From CBDCTM01 sp965222005 (lineage in GTDB: Bacteria > Bacteroidota > Bacteroidia > Chitinophagales > Saprospiraceae), in the NCBI GenBank assembly GCA_965222005.1, contig OZ244935.1, forward strand, positions 3,224,001 to 3,288,000: a DNA stretch of 64,000 nucleotides, written 5' to 3'. Within the stretch, counting starts at the first letter, position 1. Each line of letters opens with the position of its first letter. The position numbers and the translations under genes are program-made. This document shows, one piece after another, positions 45,556-53,734 of this stretch. Under the pieces are notes generated by a model, which saw nothing but the letters and a program-made list of their open reading frames with translations, searched no databases and was not told the DNA's origin.

Positions 45556-47022
45556 ATGCTTTCGCATCTTTCTGCTAATGAGTCGTTTATAGATAAAAAA
45601 TATTTCTATGTAATAAGTATGCTTTTGGCCGCTGCCTTTGTGTTTTATCAAAGTGGCCAAATGCCGGTTGTGGAGTGGGATGAGGCGCGAAATGGCCTCA
45701 ATGCGCTGGAGATGTTGCGTAATGGAGACTGGCTAAACTACTACTATGCCGGAGAGCCCGACAATTGGAATGCCAAGCCTCCGCTGCTTATCTGGCTTAT
45801 CGCTCTTTCCTTCCGCTGCTTTGGTTATCATGAACTTTCGCTGCGGCTGCCTACACTTTTGGCCAGCCTGCTTTGTATCCATTATCTATTCCGGCTGGTT
45901 TCACTTTTCAAATCCCAATACTATGCCTTGCTGGTCTGCCTTTGCCTATTGGGGGTGAGTGGCTTCATGGGGGTACACGTTGCCAAAACAGCTGATTTCG
46001 ATGTGTTGTTGCTTGGCTTCATACTAGGCGGATTATATCATTTGACCGGCTACGCCTTCAGCGGTCAAAGGCAGTCGATATATATGGCTGCGCTGTTTTT
46101 GGCCCTGGCCGGCCTGACAAAGGGCTTTACCGTTTTGATGGTTTTTCCTGCACTTGTTGCCTATACCTGGCTCACTTTTGATAAAAACAAATGGAACTTC
46201 GACCTGCTTGTAGCCTGCCTTTTGATAGTGCTGGGCATGGTAGCCTGGCCGCTGGTTCAATACAAATTTGGAGCTTTGTATTCCAATGCAGCCTATGGTG
46301 CAAATGCCGTGGAGGTGATGTGGTGGAATGATGTATGGGCTCGCTTCACCAATCAAAATTTTTCGGAAGGCAGCCCGAAAAGCTGGCAGGATTACTTCTA
46401 TTTTTTTGTGTATCTTGATAGCAAGTTTGCCTACTGGTACATCGCGTTTTACGCTACTTTGTGGCTGGCGGTGAGAAAACTGGCCAAGGTCGGGCCGCAC
46501 TCTTTTTGGCAACGCTTGCGCTCAGACCCTCTGCTATTGCTGTCCGTACTGATGCTTGTACCGATTGGTCTGTTCCTTAGCCTGGTGCCCAATGTCCATT
46601 TTTGGTATATGACACCCGCGCTGCCATTTTTAGCTATTCTAAGTAGCTGGAGCCTTTTGTACTTTTGGCAATACAATCATCAGCTCCTCAGGCTGGCAAT
46701 TGTACTCTTTTGTGTGGCCAATTTGGCAATCCGCTGGCAGCGCCTCTCGGAGTATCCGCCACGGCCAGCCATTTTTGACCAAAGCCGGGCTGCACTGAGA
46801 GAAGCTTCCCAAATCAGCCTTTATGGGAAGCTGCCATCACAAGACCTGCTTTTGTACATTAATTTTGAAAACGAACACATCCTCTATAAAAAAGGCTCTT
46901 CCAAAGTCGAACTCCCAGCAGAAGCAATTGGATGGATCAGCAAAAATATTCCTTTTCGTTTACCTGCCGACTACCAAAAGGTGGCCGAAAATGTGCATTT
47001 TCTGGTAGTAAAAAAAAAGTAG
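45556..47022 (+). CDS. GT39 / ArnT-like membrane glycosyltransferase
   Basis: A 488-residue polytopic enzyme of the GT-C fold (PMT/ArnT type), which uses a polyprenyl-phosphate sugar to glycosylate a protein or lipid on the outer side of the inner membrane. The first loop carries the catalytic acidic motif VVEWDEARNGLNALEMLRNG followed by NAKPPLLIWL and LSLRLPTLLAS, all typical; about eleven hydrophobic segments follow. ATG 45556 is taken as the start; a TTG nine bases upstream would overlap the previous stop. It directly follows the ABC-HlyD pair and is likely cotranscribed, so the exported substrate or the envelope might be its target; that link is inference. Confidence 0.88.
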   Translation: MLSHLSANESFIDKKYFYVISMLLAAAFVFYQSGQMPVVEWDEARNGLNALEMLRNGDWLNYYYAGEPDNWNAKPPLLIWLIALSFRCFGYHELSLRLPTLLASLLCIHYLFRLVSLFKSQYYALLVCLCLLGVSGFMGVHVAKTADFDVLLLGFILGGLYHLTGYAFSGQRQSIYMAALFLALAGLTKGFTVLMVFPALVAYTWLTFDKNKWNFDLLVACLLIVLGMVAWPLVQYKFGALYSNAAYGANAVEVMWWNDVWARFTNQNFSEGSPKSWQDYFYFFVYLDSKFAYWYIAFYATLWLAVRKLAKVGPHSFWQRLRSDPLLLLSVLMLVPIGLFLSLVPNVHFWYMTPALPFLAILSSWSLLYFWQYNHQLLRLAIVLFCVANLAIRWQRLSEYPPRPAIFDQSRAALREASQISLYGKLPSQDLLLYINFENEHILYKKGSSKVELPAEAIGWISKNIPFRLPADYQKVAENVHFLVVKKK

Positions 47023-47139
47023 GCATAGCCTCGCCTACTCACTCAATCCACTCATTTGGCCAGCCACAAGGCGCATTCATAAATCCAACTTCCGAATTTG
47101 TACTAAAAACACTACTTTGTATCAACGTACCTTTGTAGT

Positions 47140-49353
47140 ATGCAGCTTCACCGCATTCCATATCACGCTCCTTATCAATGCCTGGCTACCGGTATGCTTG
47201 TAATTAGCCTGATGCTAATTTCTGCAAAACTCTATGCCCAGGCCGGTAAAGCCCGTGGATTTCACTGGTATTTTGGCCCACAATATGGCCTGGATTTTAG
47301 CAAGGGCTTTGCAGAGCCCGACCACAATACGGCGATGTGGACGTATGAAGCCTGCTGTACCATGTCTGACAAATTTGGCAATTTACTCTACTATACCAAT
47401 GCCGGCGGACGGGAAGGCGGCCCCCGGCTAGGCTACATTTGGAACCGCAATCATGAGCCGATGGAGGGGGGAGAGCTGCTGGGCACCAGGGGTGGTGGCT
47501 ATAGCTCTTCGCAAGGTTGCATTACCTTTGAAAAGCCCGGCCATCCTGGTACGTACTGCCTTTTTACAGTGGATGAGCGAGAGACTTTGCAAAATGCCAA
47601 TAATACTTTCCCGCAAGGTAAGGGCTGTTCCTATTTTGAAATCGATATGAAAGCCAACAATGGTCTGGGGAGGGTGACTATCAGCAATCAAAAAATATTG
47701 ACGCCGGCCTTCGAATTCATTAGCGCCACCAAGCATGGCAATTGTGAAGATTATTGGCTCATAGTACCTACGGGGCATTACGAATTGGAAAATGATTTCC
47801 TTGCAGCAGACAGCCTTTATGTGTTTCTGATCGATGCTGCCGGTATCCAGGCACCGGTCAAATTTGCTATGCCGCAGGGCAATCCTTCCCAGCCTGATGA
47901 GTATGGTATCATAAAAATTGCCCCGGACGGATCGCGGTTTACGTGCGGTTCGTTTTTATATGATTTTGATAAATACACTGGCCAGATCAGCAATCCTGTC
48001 AACCTGATGGAAGCTTACGGGATGCAACTAGATGACCCGCTCTGCTTTTCGGCCAACAGCCGTTTCCTGTACCGCTTTCGGCGGGAGCGCTGGGATACTA
48101 CTACCGTGATGACGGTTATTCAATTCGACTTGCATCAGCCCGACCCACCTGCCGCTGCGGTAAATATCGGGCAGCAGGAATTTCAGGGTATTGTGGTTTT
48201 TGGCAGCCCACAGCTTGGGCCCGACGGGCAAATTTATGCACTGTTCCAGGAAGGCGGATATCCCGCTCCTTCTATCGTTTCGACCATCAGAAACCCCAAT
48301 TTGAAAGGCGAGGCTGCGCAGTTTGAAGCCCGCACAATGTTTATCACCAATGGTGTGCAAGATGCTCGCTTTCTACGATTCGGCAATTTTACTGACCATC
48401 TTTTTGCGTATGATCCTGTACTGGAAGTAGCCGGAGCATCAGACGTCAAGCTACCTTGCGACCGGCCCCTGGGTTCCTGGCTGTATGCTCCCCCTGATAT
48501 GGACTGCTATCTATGGTCCAATGGCGAGCAAAGCGATAGCATCTGGGTGGATCAGCCGGGTACCTATTGGGTGGAATTCTATAAAGATTGTCTGATGGGC
48601 GTAGATACCGTACTCGTGATTGTGGACGATCATCTGGAAGGCGTGGAGCTCGGTGCGGACACCTTGCTGTGTGAAGGCGATTTGCTCCATCTTCAGCCAG
48701 CTCAGCAAGTGGGCTTGTACCTTTGGCAGGATGGCTCTACCGGCCAATCTTATACGGTCAACTCGCCCGGGATGTATTGGGTAGAGGTGCGAAAGGGAGG
48801 ATGTTTTGACAGGGATAGTATCGAAGTACGGTACACATCCAAACCCATTGCCCGGCTGCCGGAGGAGGTGAGGTTTTGCCTGGGAGAGGAGCTTGTATTA
48901 GCGCCAGGCAAGCAGCCGGAGGGTACCTTGTACCAATGGTCGGATGGCTCGGCCGTCCAGGACTTGTCAGTGAATCAGCCGGGGCGCTATTGGGTGCTGG
49001 CCAGCAATGAATGCGGAAACTCGCTGGCCGATGTGCTCGTCCGAATGGAGGATTGCAACAATGAACGGTGCCAGATTTTTATTCCCAACCTTTTCACCCC
49101 CAATGGCGATGGCATCAACGATCAGTTGGCTGTATTTGCAGATTGCTCTTTAGCTGCTTACCATTTGCAGATATTCAATCGTTGGGGCGGGCTACTGTTT
49201 GAGAGCCGCGATCCGCAGGAGCGCTGGGATGGCCGTACGGCCGGCCAAAGGCTCAACAACGGCGTGTACGTGTACCGCCTGCGTTATCAGGAATTGGTGG
49301 AGGGCGAATGGCGCTGGCAACAAAAGAGCGGCGATGTGGGGCTGGTACACTGA
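47140..49353 (+). CDS. T9SS type B-sorted surface protein (CHU_C / gliding-motility-associated C-terminal domain)
   Basis: A 737-residue predicted cell-surface protein. It has a signal peptide (about 1-34, ending SAKLYAQ), an N-terminal half resembling the beta-propeller part of other such proteins (WYFGPQYGLDFSKGF and IKIAPDGSRFTCGSFLYDFD), two or three Ig-like repeats with LPCDRPLGSWLYAPPDMDCY, GADTLLCEGDLLHLQP and PGMYWVEVRKGGC, and a type B sorting domain at the end (FIPNLFTPNGDGINDQLAVF ... NRWGGLLF and NNGVYVYRLRYQE). Type B proteins are exported by T9SS and often depend on a PorP/SprF-like partner, which is not seen here. Immediately after its stop lies an orphan type A sorting domain in the same frame. 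Confidence 0.92.
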   Translation: MQLHRIPYHAPYQCLATGMLVISLMLISAKLYAQAGKARGFHWYFGPQYGLDFSKGFAEPDHNTAMWTYEACCTMSDKFGNLLYYTNAGGREGGPRLGYIWNRNHEPMEGGELLGTRGGGYSSSQGCITFEKPGHPGTYCLFTVDERETLQNANNTFPQGKGCSYFEIDMKANNGLGRVTISNQKILTPAFEFISATKHGNCEDYWLIVPTGHYELENDFLAADSLYVFLIDAAGIQAPVKFAMPQGNPSQPDEYGIIKIAPDGSRFTCGSFLYDFDKYTGQISNPVNLMEAYGMQLDDPLCFSANSRFLYRFRRERWDTTTVMTVIQFDLHQPDPPAAAVNIGQQEFQGIVVFGSPQLGPDGQIYALFQEGGYPAPSIVSTIRNPNLKGEAAQFEARTMFITNGVQDARFLRFGNFTDHLFAYDPVLEVAGASDVKLPCDRPLGSWLYAPPDMDCYLWSNGEQSDSIWVDQPGTYWVEFYKDCLMGVDTVLVIVDDHLEGVELGADTLLCEGDLLHLQPAQQVGLYLWQDGSTGQSYTVNSPGMYWVEVRKGGCFDRDSIEVRYTSKPIARLPEEVRFCLGEELVLAPGKQPEGTLYQWSDGSAVQDLSVNQPGRYWVLASNECGNSLADVLVRMEDCNNERCQIFIPNLFTPNGDGINDQLAVFADCSLAAYHLQIFNRWGGLLFESRDPQERWDGRTAGQRLNNGVYVYRLRYQELVEGEWRWQQKSGDVGLVH

Positions 49354-49530
49354 ATTTTGCTAATATACACGCTCTTATATAATGCTCAGGGGCAGCTCCT
49401 TGTCATGCTGATGGATAGCTTTTTAGTGCTGGGCGAATACCTGTTCAAAACACAAATCGCCCATCTGGATGATGGCATTTACTTTGCCCACCTGGAAATG
49501 GAAAGCCACTCGATGGTGAAAAAATTTTGA
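49354..49530 (+). pseudogene. orphan T9SS type A sorting domain remnant
   Basis: Starting right after the TGA of the upstream gene and in the same frame, 58 open codons end at TGA. The translation includes LLYNAQGQLLVML, LGEYLFKTQIAHLDDG, GIYFAHLEMES and the final MVKKF, which is the full pattern of a type A sorting domain (the GxY(T)F step, the DDGIYF turn and the KKF terminus). There is no signal peptide or passenger. It is best read as the surviving 3' end of a lost secreted-protein gene. Expression through the upstream stop codon is formally possible but would put two sorting domains in series. Confidence 0.7.
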
Positions 49531-49565
49531 TTAGTAAATAGCCAGAGAAAATACCTGCCGACCCA

Positions 49566-50051
49566 ATGAAAAATATTTACCAATTTGATGTCAAAAACCT
49601 GAAAAGCGATTCAATTTCCCTTTCCAGCTACAAGGGCAAGGTTTTGCTCATCGTCAATACCGCTACCGAATGTGGCTTTACACCTCAATTCAAAGGCCTG
49701 CAAGCTTTGTATCAGGAATATAAAGAAGCAGGCTTTGAGATATTGGCCTTTCCCTCCAACGACTTTCTGAGCCAGGAGCCGAGGGATGGTGAGGCCATCG
49801 GGCAATTTTGTGAAGACCTCTATCAGGTAAGTTTTCCGATATTCGGTAAAGTGCATGTCAAAGGGCCGGAGCGCCACGAGCTGTTTGCCTTTTTGGCCAA
49901 CAAAGAGCAAAACGGCAGGCTGCATGCTCCGCCCCGCTGGAATTTTCACAAATATCTTATCAACCGGCAGGGAGAGTTGGTAAACTACTTTTATACCTTT
50001 ACCCGCCCGGAATCCAGGCGATTGAAGAAGGCTATTCAGCGTCTGCTGTAA
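49566..50051 (+). CDS. glutathione peroxidase-family thiol peroxidase
   Basis: A 161-residue peroxidase that reduces hydrogen or lipid peroxides. The active-site region VNTATECGFTPQFKGL holds the peroxidatic Cys (Sec in animals); the second motif, usually FPCNQF, reads FPSND; the third, WNFHKYLI, supplies the Trp and Asn of the catalytic tetrad. As in most bacterial members the reductant is probably thioredoxin or another thiol, not glutathione. Cytoplasmic, no signal. The bacillithiol gene bshB1 lies 220 bases downstream on the same strand, separated by an inverted-repeat unit. Confidence 0.93.
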   Translation: MKNIYQFDVKNLKSDSISLSSYKGKVLLIVNTATECGFTPQFKGLQALYQEYKEAGFEILAFPSNDFLSQEPRDGEAIGQFCEDLYQVSFPIFGKVHVKGPERHELFAFLANKEQNGRLHAPPRWNFHKYLINRQGELVNYFYTFTRPESRRLKKAIQRLL

Positions 50052-50098
50052 GAAAATTGCTGGTGCTTAGTCAACGTTTGAATGTCGGGTGGGATAAA

Positions 50099-50187
50099 CT
50101 TCAAGCCTGTAGGTTTTACCCAAGGTGTAGAGGTGGTTCTTACTGGTTCAGGCGCAATTGAAATGCACAAAACCTGGCGGCTTGAAG
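50099..50187. repeat. 89-bp unit bounded by 19-bp imperfect inverted repeats
   Basis: CTTCAAGCCTGTAGGTTTT at the left end and AAAACCTGGCGGCTTGAAG at the right end match as inverted repeats in 16 of 19 positions. The 51 bases between have no coding signal. It is unrelated to the GTTCAAAAAAT elements and could be a small non-autonomous mobile element or a large hairpin in the leader of bshB1. No second copy was noticed in the window. Confidence 0.55.
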
Positions 50188-50270
50188 TATAGAACCGACA
50201 ATTTTATCTTGATTAAGTACTAGCTTCATCAACATTTTGTTAGCTACCACTGTTACTCAAAAAAAACTTT

Positions 50271-50990
50271 ATGAAACTCGACATACTCGCCTTTGCAGCC
50301 CATCCCGATGACGTGGAATTAAGCTGTAGCGGTACCCTGCTACGCCACATTGAGCAGGGCAAAAGTGTGGGTCTGGTGGATTTGACTCAGGGCGAGTTGG
50401 GCACCCGGGGTACACCGCAGATCAGGGCAGAAGAAGCTGAAAAGGCTGCACAGCTCATGGGAGCCAGCCTTCGCCTTAACCTGGGCCTGGCTGATGGCTT
50501 CTTCGACCGAAACCCGGACAATTTGCGGCGCATTGCGCAGGTAGTGCGGATATACCAGCCGGAAATCGTGCTTGCCAATGCCTTGAGCGATCGCCATCCC
50601 GATCACGGACGGGCGGCCAAATTGGTTTCGGATGCCTGCTTTATAGCTGGTTTGGCAAAAGTGGAAACGCATTACCAAGCGGGCGGGCCACAAGAGCGTT
50701 GGCGTCCCAAAGCCGTGTACCACTACATCCAGGATCACAATCTCAAGCCTGACTTTGTAGTGGATATCAGCAAATATATGGATCGAAAGATCGAGCTGGT
50801 GATGGCTTTCCGTTCTCAGTTTTTCGACCCCAAGTCCGCTGAACCGGATACACCGATATCGGGTAGTGATTTTATTGAATTCCTGCGGGCAAAGGCTCGT
50901 ACCTATGGTCGGTCGGCAGGGTTTGAATTTGCAGAGGGCTTTAATGTGACCCGGACACCGGGCGTACGGGATTTATTTGCCTTGAGTTAG
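50271..50990 (+). CDS. bshB1: bacillithiol biosynthesis deacetylase BshB1
   Basis: A 239-residue zinc hydrolase of the LmbE/PIG-L family that removes the acetyl group from N-acetylglucosaminyl-malate during bacillithiol synthesis. The first motif LAFAAHPDDVELSCSGTL carries the metal ligands H11 and D14 and the catalytic D13; the third ligand is H112 in DRHPDHGRAAKL. The N-terminus MKLDILAFAAHPDDVE and the central GELGTRGTPQIRAEEAEKAA are characteristic of the BshB1 branch. Cytoplasmic. bshA and bshC are not in the window, which is usual because the genes are scattered in Bacteroidota. Confidence 0.93.
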   Translation: MKLDILAFAAHPDDVELSCSGTLLRHIEQGKSVGLVDLTQGELGTRGTPQIRAEEAEKAAQLMGASLRLNLGLADGFFDRNPDNLRRIAQVVRIYQPEIVLANALSDRHPDHGRAAKLVSDACFIAGLAKVETHYQAGGPQERWRPKAVYHYIQDHNLKPDFVVDISKYMDRKIELVMAFRSQFFDPKSAEPDTPISGSDFIEFLRAKARTYGRSAGFEFAEGFNVTRTPGVRDLFALS

Positions 50991-51128
50991 TGTACTATCC
51001 AACTTTTAGAGCTTTTGCCATCCTCTATAAAACTACACGATGAACAAGAGCAATACTGGTGCGGCTTTTGAGATAGTAAGGTAACCGAATAGCGAAATGG
51101 ACCGGATACCTTATAAATTCTCAGAAAT

Positions 51129-51998
51129 ATGACCTTCTCCGAAATATTAGAATTTAATGTAATTAGCTTGGGCAACTACCATCTGAGGGTGCTGGATATT
51201 ATCGAAGTAGTCATCATCTTTGTACTGGCCCGGCTGTTCACGGCAGTACTTTCTAAGGCCATGCAAAGGGTTTTGGGAAGCAGAGGCCTGGACAAAGGAC
51301 GACAGTATGCGGCCAATCAATTTCTCCGCTACATCATCTATACCTTCGCTATTTTGGCGGCTTTGCAGTCGGTAGGAGTTAGCCTGTCTTTGCTTCTGGC
51401 GGGTTCGGCGGCACTTATGGTAGGTGTAGGGCTGGGTTTACAACAAACTTTCAACGATTTTTTCTCAGGCATCCTGCTGCTGTTGGAAGGGACCGTAGAA
51501 GTGGGGGATATCCTGGAAGTGAGCGGCTCAGTAGGGCGGGTAGAGCGAATTGGGCTGAGAACCTCTAAAATACAAACCCGCGATGGAATTGATCTGATCA
51601 CCCCAAACTCCAAACTGGTGGGCGATAATGTGGTAAACTGGAGTCATAATAATAATCCCACGCGTTTTCAGGTGGCAGTGGGTGTAGCTTATAGTAGCGA
51701 TGTGAATTTGGTGACGCGGCTGATTGTCGATGCGGCCAACCAAAACAACAAAGTTTTGCAGTCGCCTTCGCCCAGCGTACAGTTTACCGGATTTGGAGAC
51801 AGTGCGCTTGATTTTAACCTGCTATTTCATTCGTATGAATTTTGGCGTATTGAAATGGTGAAAAGTGAGCTCCGATATGCAATTGTGCAGGCTTTTCGTG
51901 AGCATGACATTGAAATTCCCTTTCCGCAGCGCGATCTTTGGCTGCGCAATGTAACTGCTCCGAAACAAGCGGAAAAATTTCATGTCAATGGTTCCTGA
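51129..51998 (+). CDS. MscS-family mechanosensitive ion channel
   Basis: A 289-residue inner-membrane channel that relieves osmotic pressure. Membrane helices are at about 20-36 (LDIIEVVIIFVLARLFTAVL), 60-80 (FLRYIIYTFAILAALQSVGV) and the pore helix at about 85-110 (GVGLGLQQTFNDFFSGILLL). The cytoplasmic beta domain shows VGDILEVSGSVGRVERIGLR, then TSKIQTRDGIDLITPNSKLV, followed by the alpha-beta region to IPFPQRDLWL. Size and order match small MscS members. It is monocistronic, with copy B of the intergenic element just after it. Confidence 0.92.
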   Translation: MTFSEILEFNVISLGNYHLRVLDIIEVVIIFVLARLFTAVLSKAMQRVLGSRGLDKGRQYAANQFLRYIIYTFAILAALQSVGVSLSLLLAGSAALMVGVGLGLQQTFNDFFSGILLLLEGTVEVGDILEVSGSVGRVERIGLRTSKIQTRDGIDLITPNSKLVGDNVVNWSHNNNPTRFQVAVGVAYSSDVNLVTRLIVDAANQNNKVLQSPSPSVQFTGFGDSALDFNLLFHSYEFWRIEMVKSELRYAIVQAFREHDIEIPFPQRDLWLRNVTAPKQAEKFHVNGS

Positions 51999-52020
51999 TT
52001 TGCCATGAAAGGCACCTAAG

Positions 52021-52130
52021 CTATAAACCCTCTTTTCAATTTTGGAATTAGGCCCCACTTCACTACCCTTCGGTCGTTCAGGTTTCACCTATTTCTTTCC
52101 AAGATGTCGGATTTATTTTTTGAACGGTCC
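52021..52130 (+). repeat. intergenic inverted-repeat element, copy B
   Basis: Same orientation as copy A, with TCTTTTCAATTTTGGAATTA, CCACTTCACTACCCTTCGGT, CGTTCAGGTTTCACC and the intact right end GGATTTATTTTTTGAACGG. The extreme left terminal repeat has decayed. The right end touches the murB stop codon at 52131. Confidence 0.75.
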
Positions 52131-53135
52131 TTACCAGATATTCACTTCCGGCAGCAAATGAATCCCAAAGCGATCCGCTACTGAGGCGATAATTTCAAAG
52201 GCGAGGCGCTGAATTTCAGCTCCACTCGCTCCTCCGTAATTCACCAGCACCAAGGCCTGATGGGCGTGTGCGCCGGCCTGACCTACCCGGCGGCCCTTCC
52301 ATCCACACTGTTCGATCAACCAGCCTGCCGGAATCTTCACCCGGCCATCGGGTAGCGGATAATGTGGGATTTTAGGATGTTGAGCCACTAGCTTTTGAAA
52401 AGAGGTGGCTGATAGCACAGGGTTTTTAAAAAAACTGCCGGCATTGCCCAGCCGGGTAGGGTCGGGTAGTTTGGCAGAGCGGATACGAATCACAGCATCG
52501 CTCAGCTCGCGAATACCGGGCTGCCCAACCTCCATCTCCGCCAGGGTATCAAGAATGGCCCCATAGCTGGTATTGATCTTTGGGCGTAGCGATAACTTGA
52601 GCCACACTTTGGTAATACAAAAATGATCTTTCAGCCTCTTGAAAATACTATCGCGATAGCCAAATTGGCAGTCCGTTTTACGAAAAGTATGAAGCTTTCC
52701 GGTGCTCAGTTCTACAGCTTCCAGCTTGTGAAATACTTCTTTCAATTCCACCCCATACGCTCCGATGTTTTGGATGGGGGCAGCCCCTACCGTACCCGGA
52801 ATCAGGGAAAGATTCTCGATGCCGCCCAGTCCTTTGCCGATGCACCAAAGTACCAGCTGATGCCAGTTTTCTCCTGCGCCGGCAGCGATGTAAGCGCTAT
52901 GCGGAAAGCAGCGGGTGATGGCCTTGCCCATGATCTGGTTGTGGATCACCAAGCCGGGCAAATCTTTGGTAAGCAGGATATTACTTCCGCCGCCGAGGAT
53001 ATGAAGTGGCCGGATTGGGAGCTGTAACAACTGCTGCAACTGAGCGACCGAGCGAAGGCTTACAAAAGCCTCGGCTTTGACGTCCAATCCAAAGCTGTTA
53101 AGATGTTTTAGTGAAAAGTTGTACTGGATTTTCAT
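52131..53135 (-). CDS. murB: UDP-N-acetylenolpyruvoylglucosamine reductase MurB
   Basis: A 334-residue FAD enzyme that reduces the enolpyruvyl group to make UDP-N-acetylmuramate for peptidoglycan. Motifs are HLNSFGLDVKAEAF at the start, the FAD-binding HILGGGSNILLTKDLPGLVI, GAGENWHQLVLW, SLIPGTVGAAPIQNIGAYGV, SFFKNPVLS with the catalytic Ser position, LIEQCGWKGRRVGQAGAHAH and LLPEVNIW with the catalytic Glu. This is the E. coli-like type I form. The start was set at MKIQYNFSLKHLNSF; it overlaps the stop of the upstream membrane-protein gene by one base (TGATG), so the two are coupled. Ten further codons upstream are not family-like. Confidence 0.95.
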   Translation of the reverse strand: MKIQYNFSLKHLNSFGLDVKAEAFVSLRSVAQLQQLLQLPIRPLHILGGGSNILLTKDLPGLVIHNQIMGKAITRCFPHSAYIAAGAGENWHQLVLWCIGKGLGGIENLSLIPGTVGAAPIQNIGAYGVELKEVFHKLEAVELSTGKLHTFRKTDCQFGYRDSIFKRLKDHFCITKVWLKLSLRPKINTSYGAILDTLAEMEVGQPGIRELSDAVIRIRSAKLPDPTRLGNAGSFFKNPVLSATSFQKLVAQHPKIPHYPLPDGRVKIPAGWLIEQCGWKGRRVGQAGAHAHQALVLVNYGGASGAEIQRLAFEIIASVADRFGIHLLPEVNIW

Positions 53136-53719
53136 CACTTCAGCTCGATGAATGAGTAGCCCCAAAGCCCCTTGCGAAGGGGTATCGTGAGGGTGTCGCC
53201 GTCTTGAGCTGTGGCAAAGATATTCTTTTTGCTGCGGATGCGAAACAACTTGTTTTGAAGGATGACGTGCGTGAAATAACCCGTAGGTTCGGGGTCCTTC
53301 CCAAGATAGTTGCCAAAACGATCGGATTGGTAAGCCTCTATTTTCACCAAACTGGCAGCTTCCTGCCGGAGCGGATGGTAGCTAAACAGACGATTGCTCA
53401 AACTGGCCAGTGTAGGCATAAAGATCATACAAAATACGCTCGCTATCAAAATGATCTTCACTTTGTCGAGTAGATCAAAAACGGGGCGGCTGAGCTGCCA
53501 TCCGAGCAGCCCTCCCAATGCGCCTCCCACCAATAAGCTGATGAGAACAAGGCGCTTGATCTGGAGCGTATTGCTAAAATGAGGAAACTCAAAAACGGTC
53601 AATACAATCAACCCGATAACGATTAGCAAGCCGCCGAAAGCATAGAGGTAGCCTATGCCGGTAGGGCGTTGGCGATTGGCGGAACTGCTGAATAGGTCAA
53701 ATAAGTCGTTCATTATCAA
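53135..53719 (-). CDS. hypothetical inner-membrane protein upstream of murB
   Basis: A 194-residue protein I do not recognise. Hydrophobic segments are seen at about 22-42 (GYLYAFGGLLIVIGLIVLTV), 55-72 (LVLISLLVGGALGGLLGWQL) and 85-105 (KIILIASVFCMIFMPTLASL), followed by a polar C-terminal region of about 85 residues with beta character (GDTLTIPLRKGLWGYSFIEL), probably outside the membrane. It lies 15 bases after the MsbA-like exporter gene and its stop overlaps the start of murB, so exporter, this protein and murB form one operon. An envelope role is inferred from that setting. A start two codons later (MNDLF) is equally possible. Confidence 0.82.
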   Translation of the reverse strand: MIMNDLFDLFSSSANRQRPTGIGYLYAFGGLLIVIGLIVLTVFEFPHFSNTLQIKRLVLISLLVGGALGGLLGWQLSRPVFDLLDKVKIILIASVFCMIFMPTLASLSNRLFSYHPLRQEAASLVKIEAYQSDRFGNYLGKDPEPTGYFTHVILQNKLFRIRSKKNIFATAQDGDTLTIPLRKGLWGYSFIELK

Positions 53720-53734
53720 TGAGTTATGATGTAT

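Noticed and set aside
47113..47135. TACTTTG and TACCTTTG as promoter of the CHU_C gene
   Set aside because: The better box is only five bases before the ATG, which would place the transcript start at or after the start codon, and the other is one base short of consensus.
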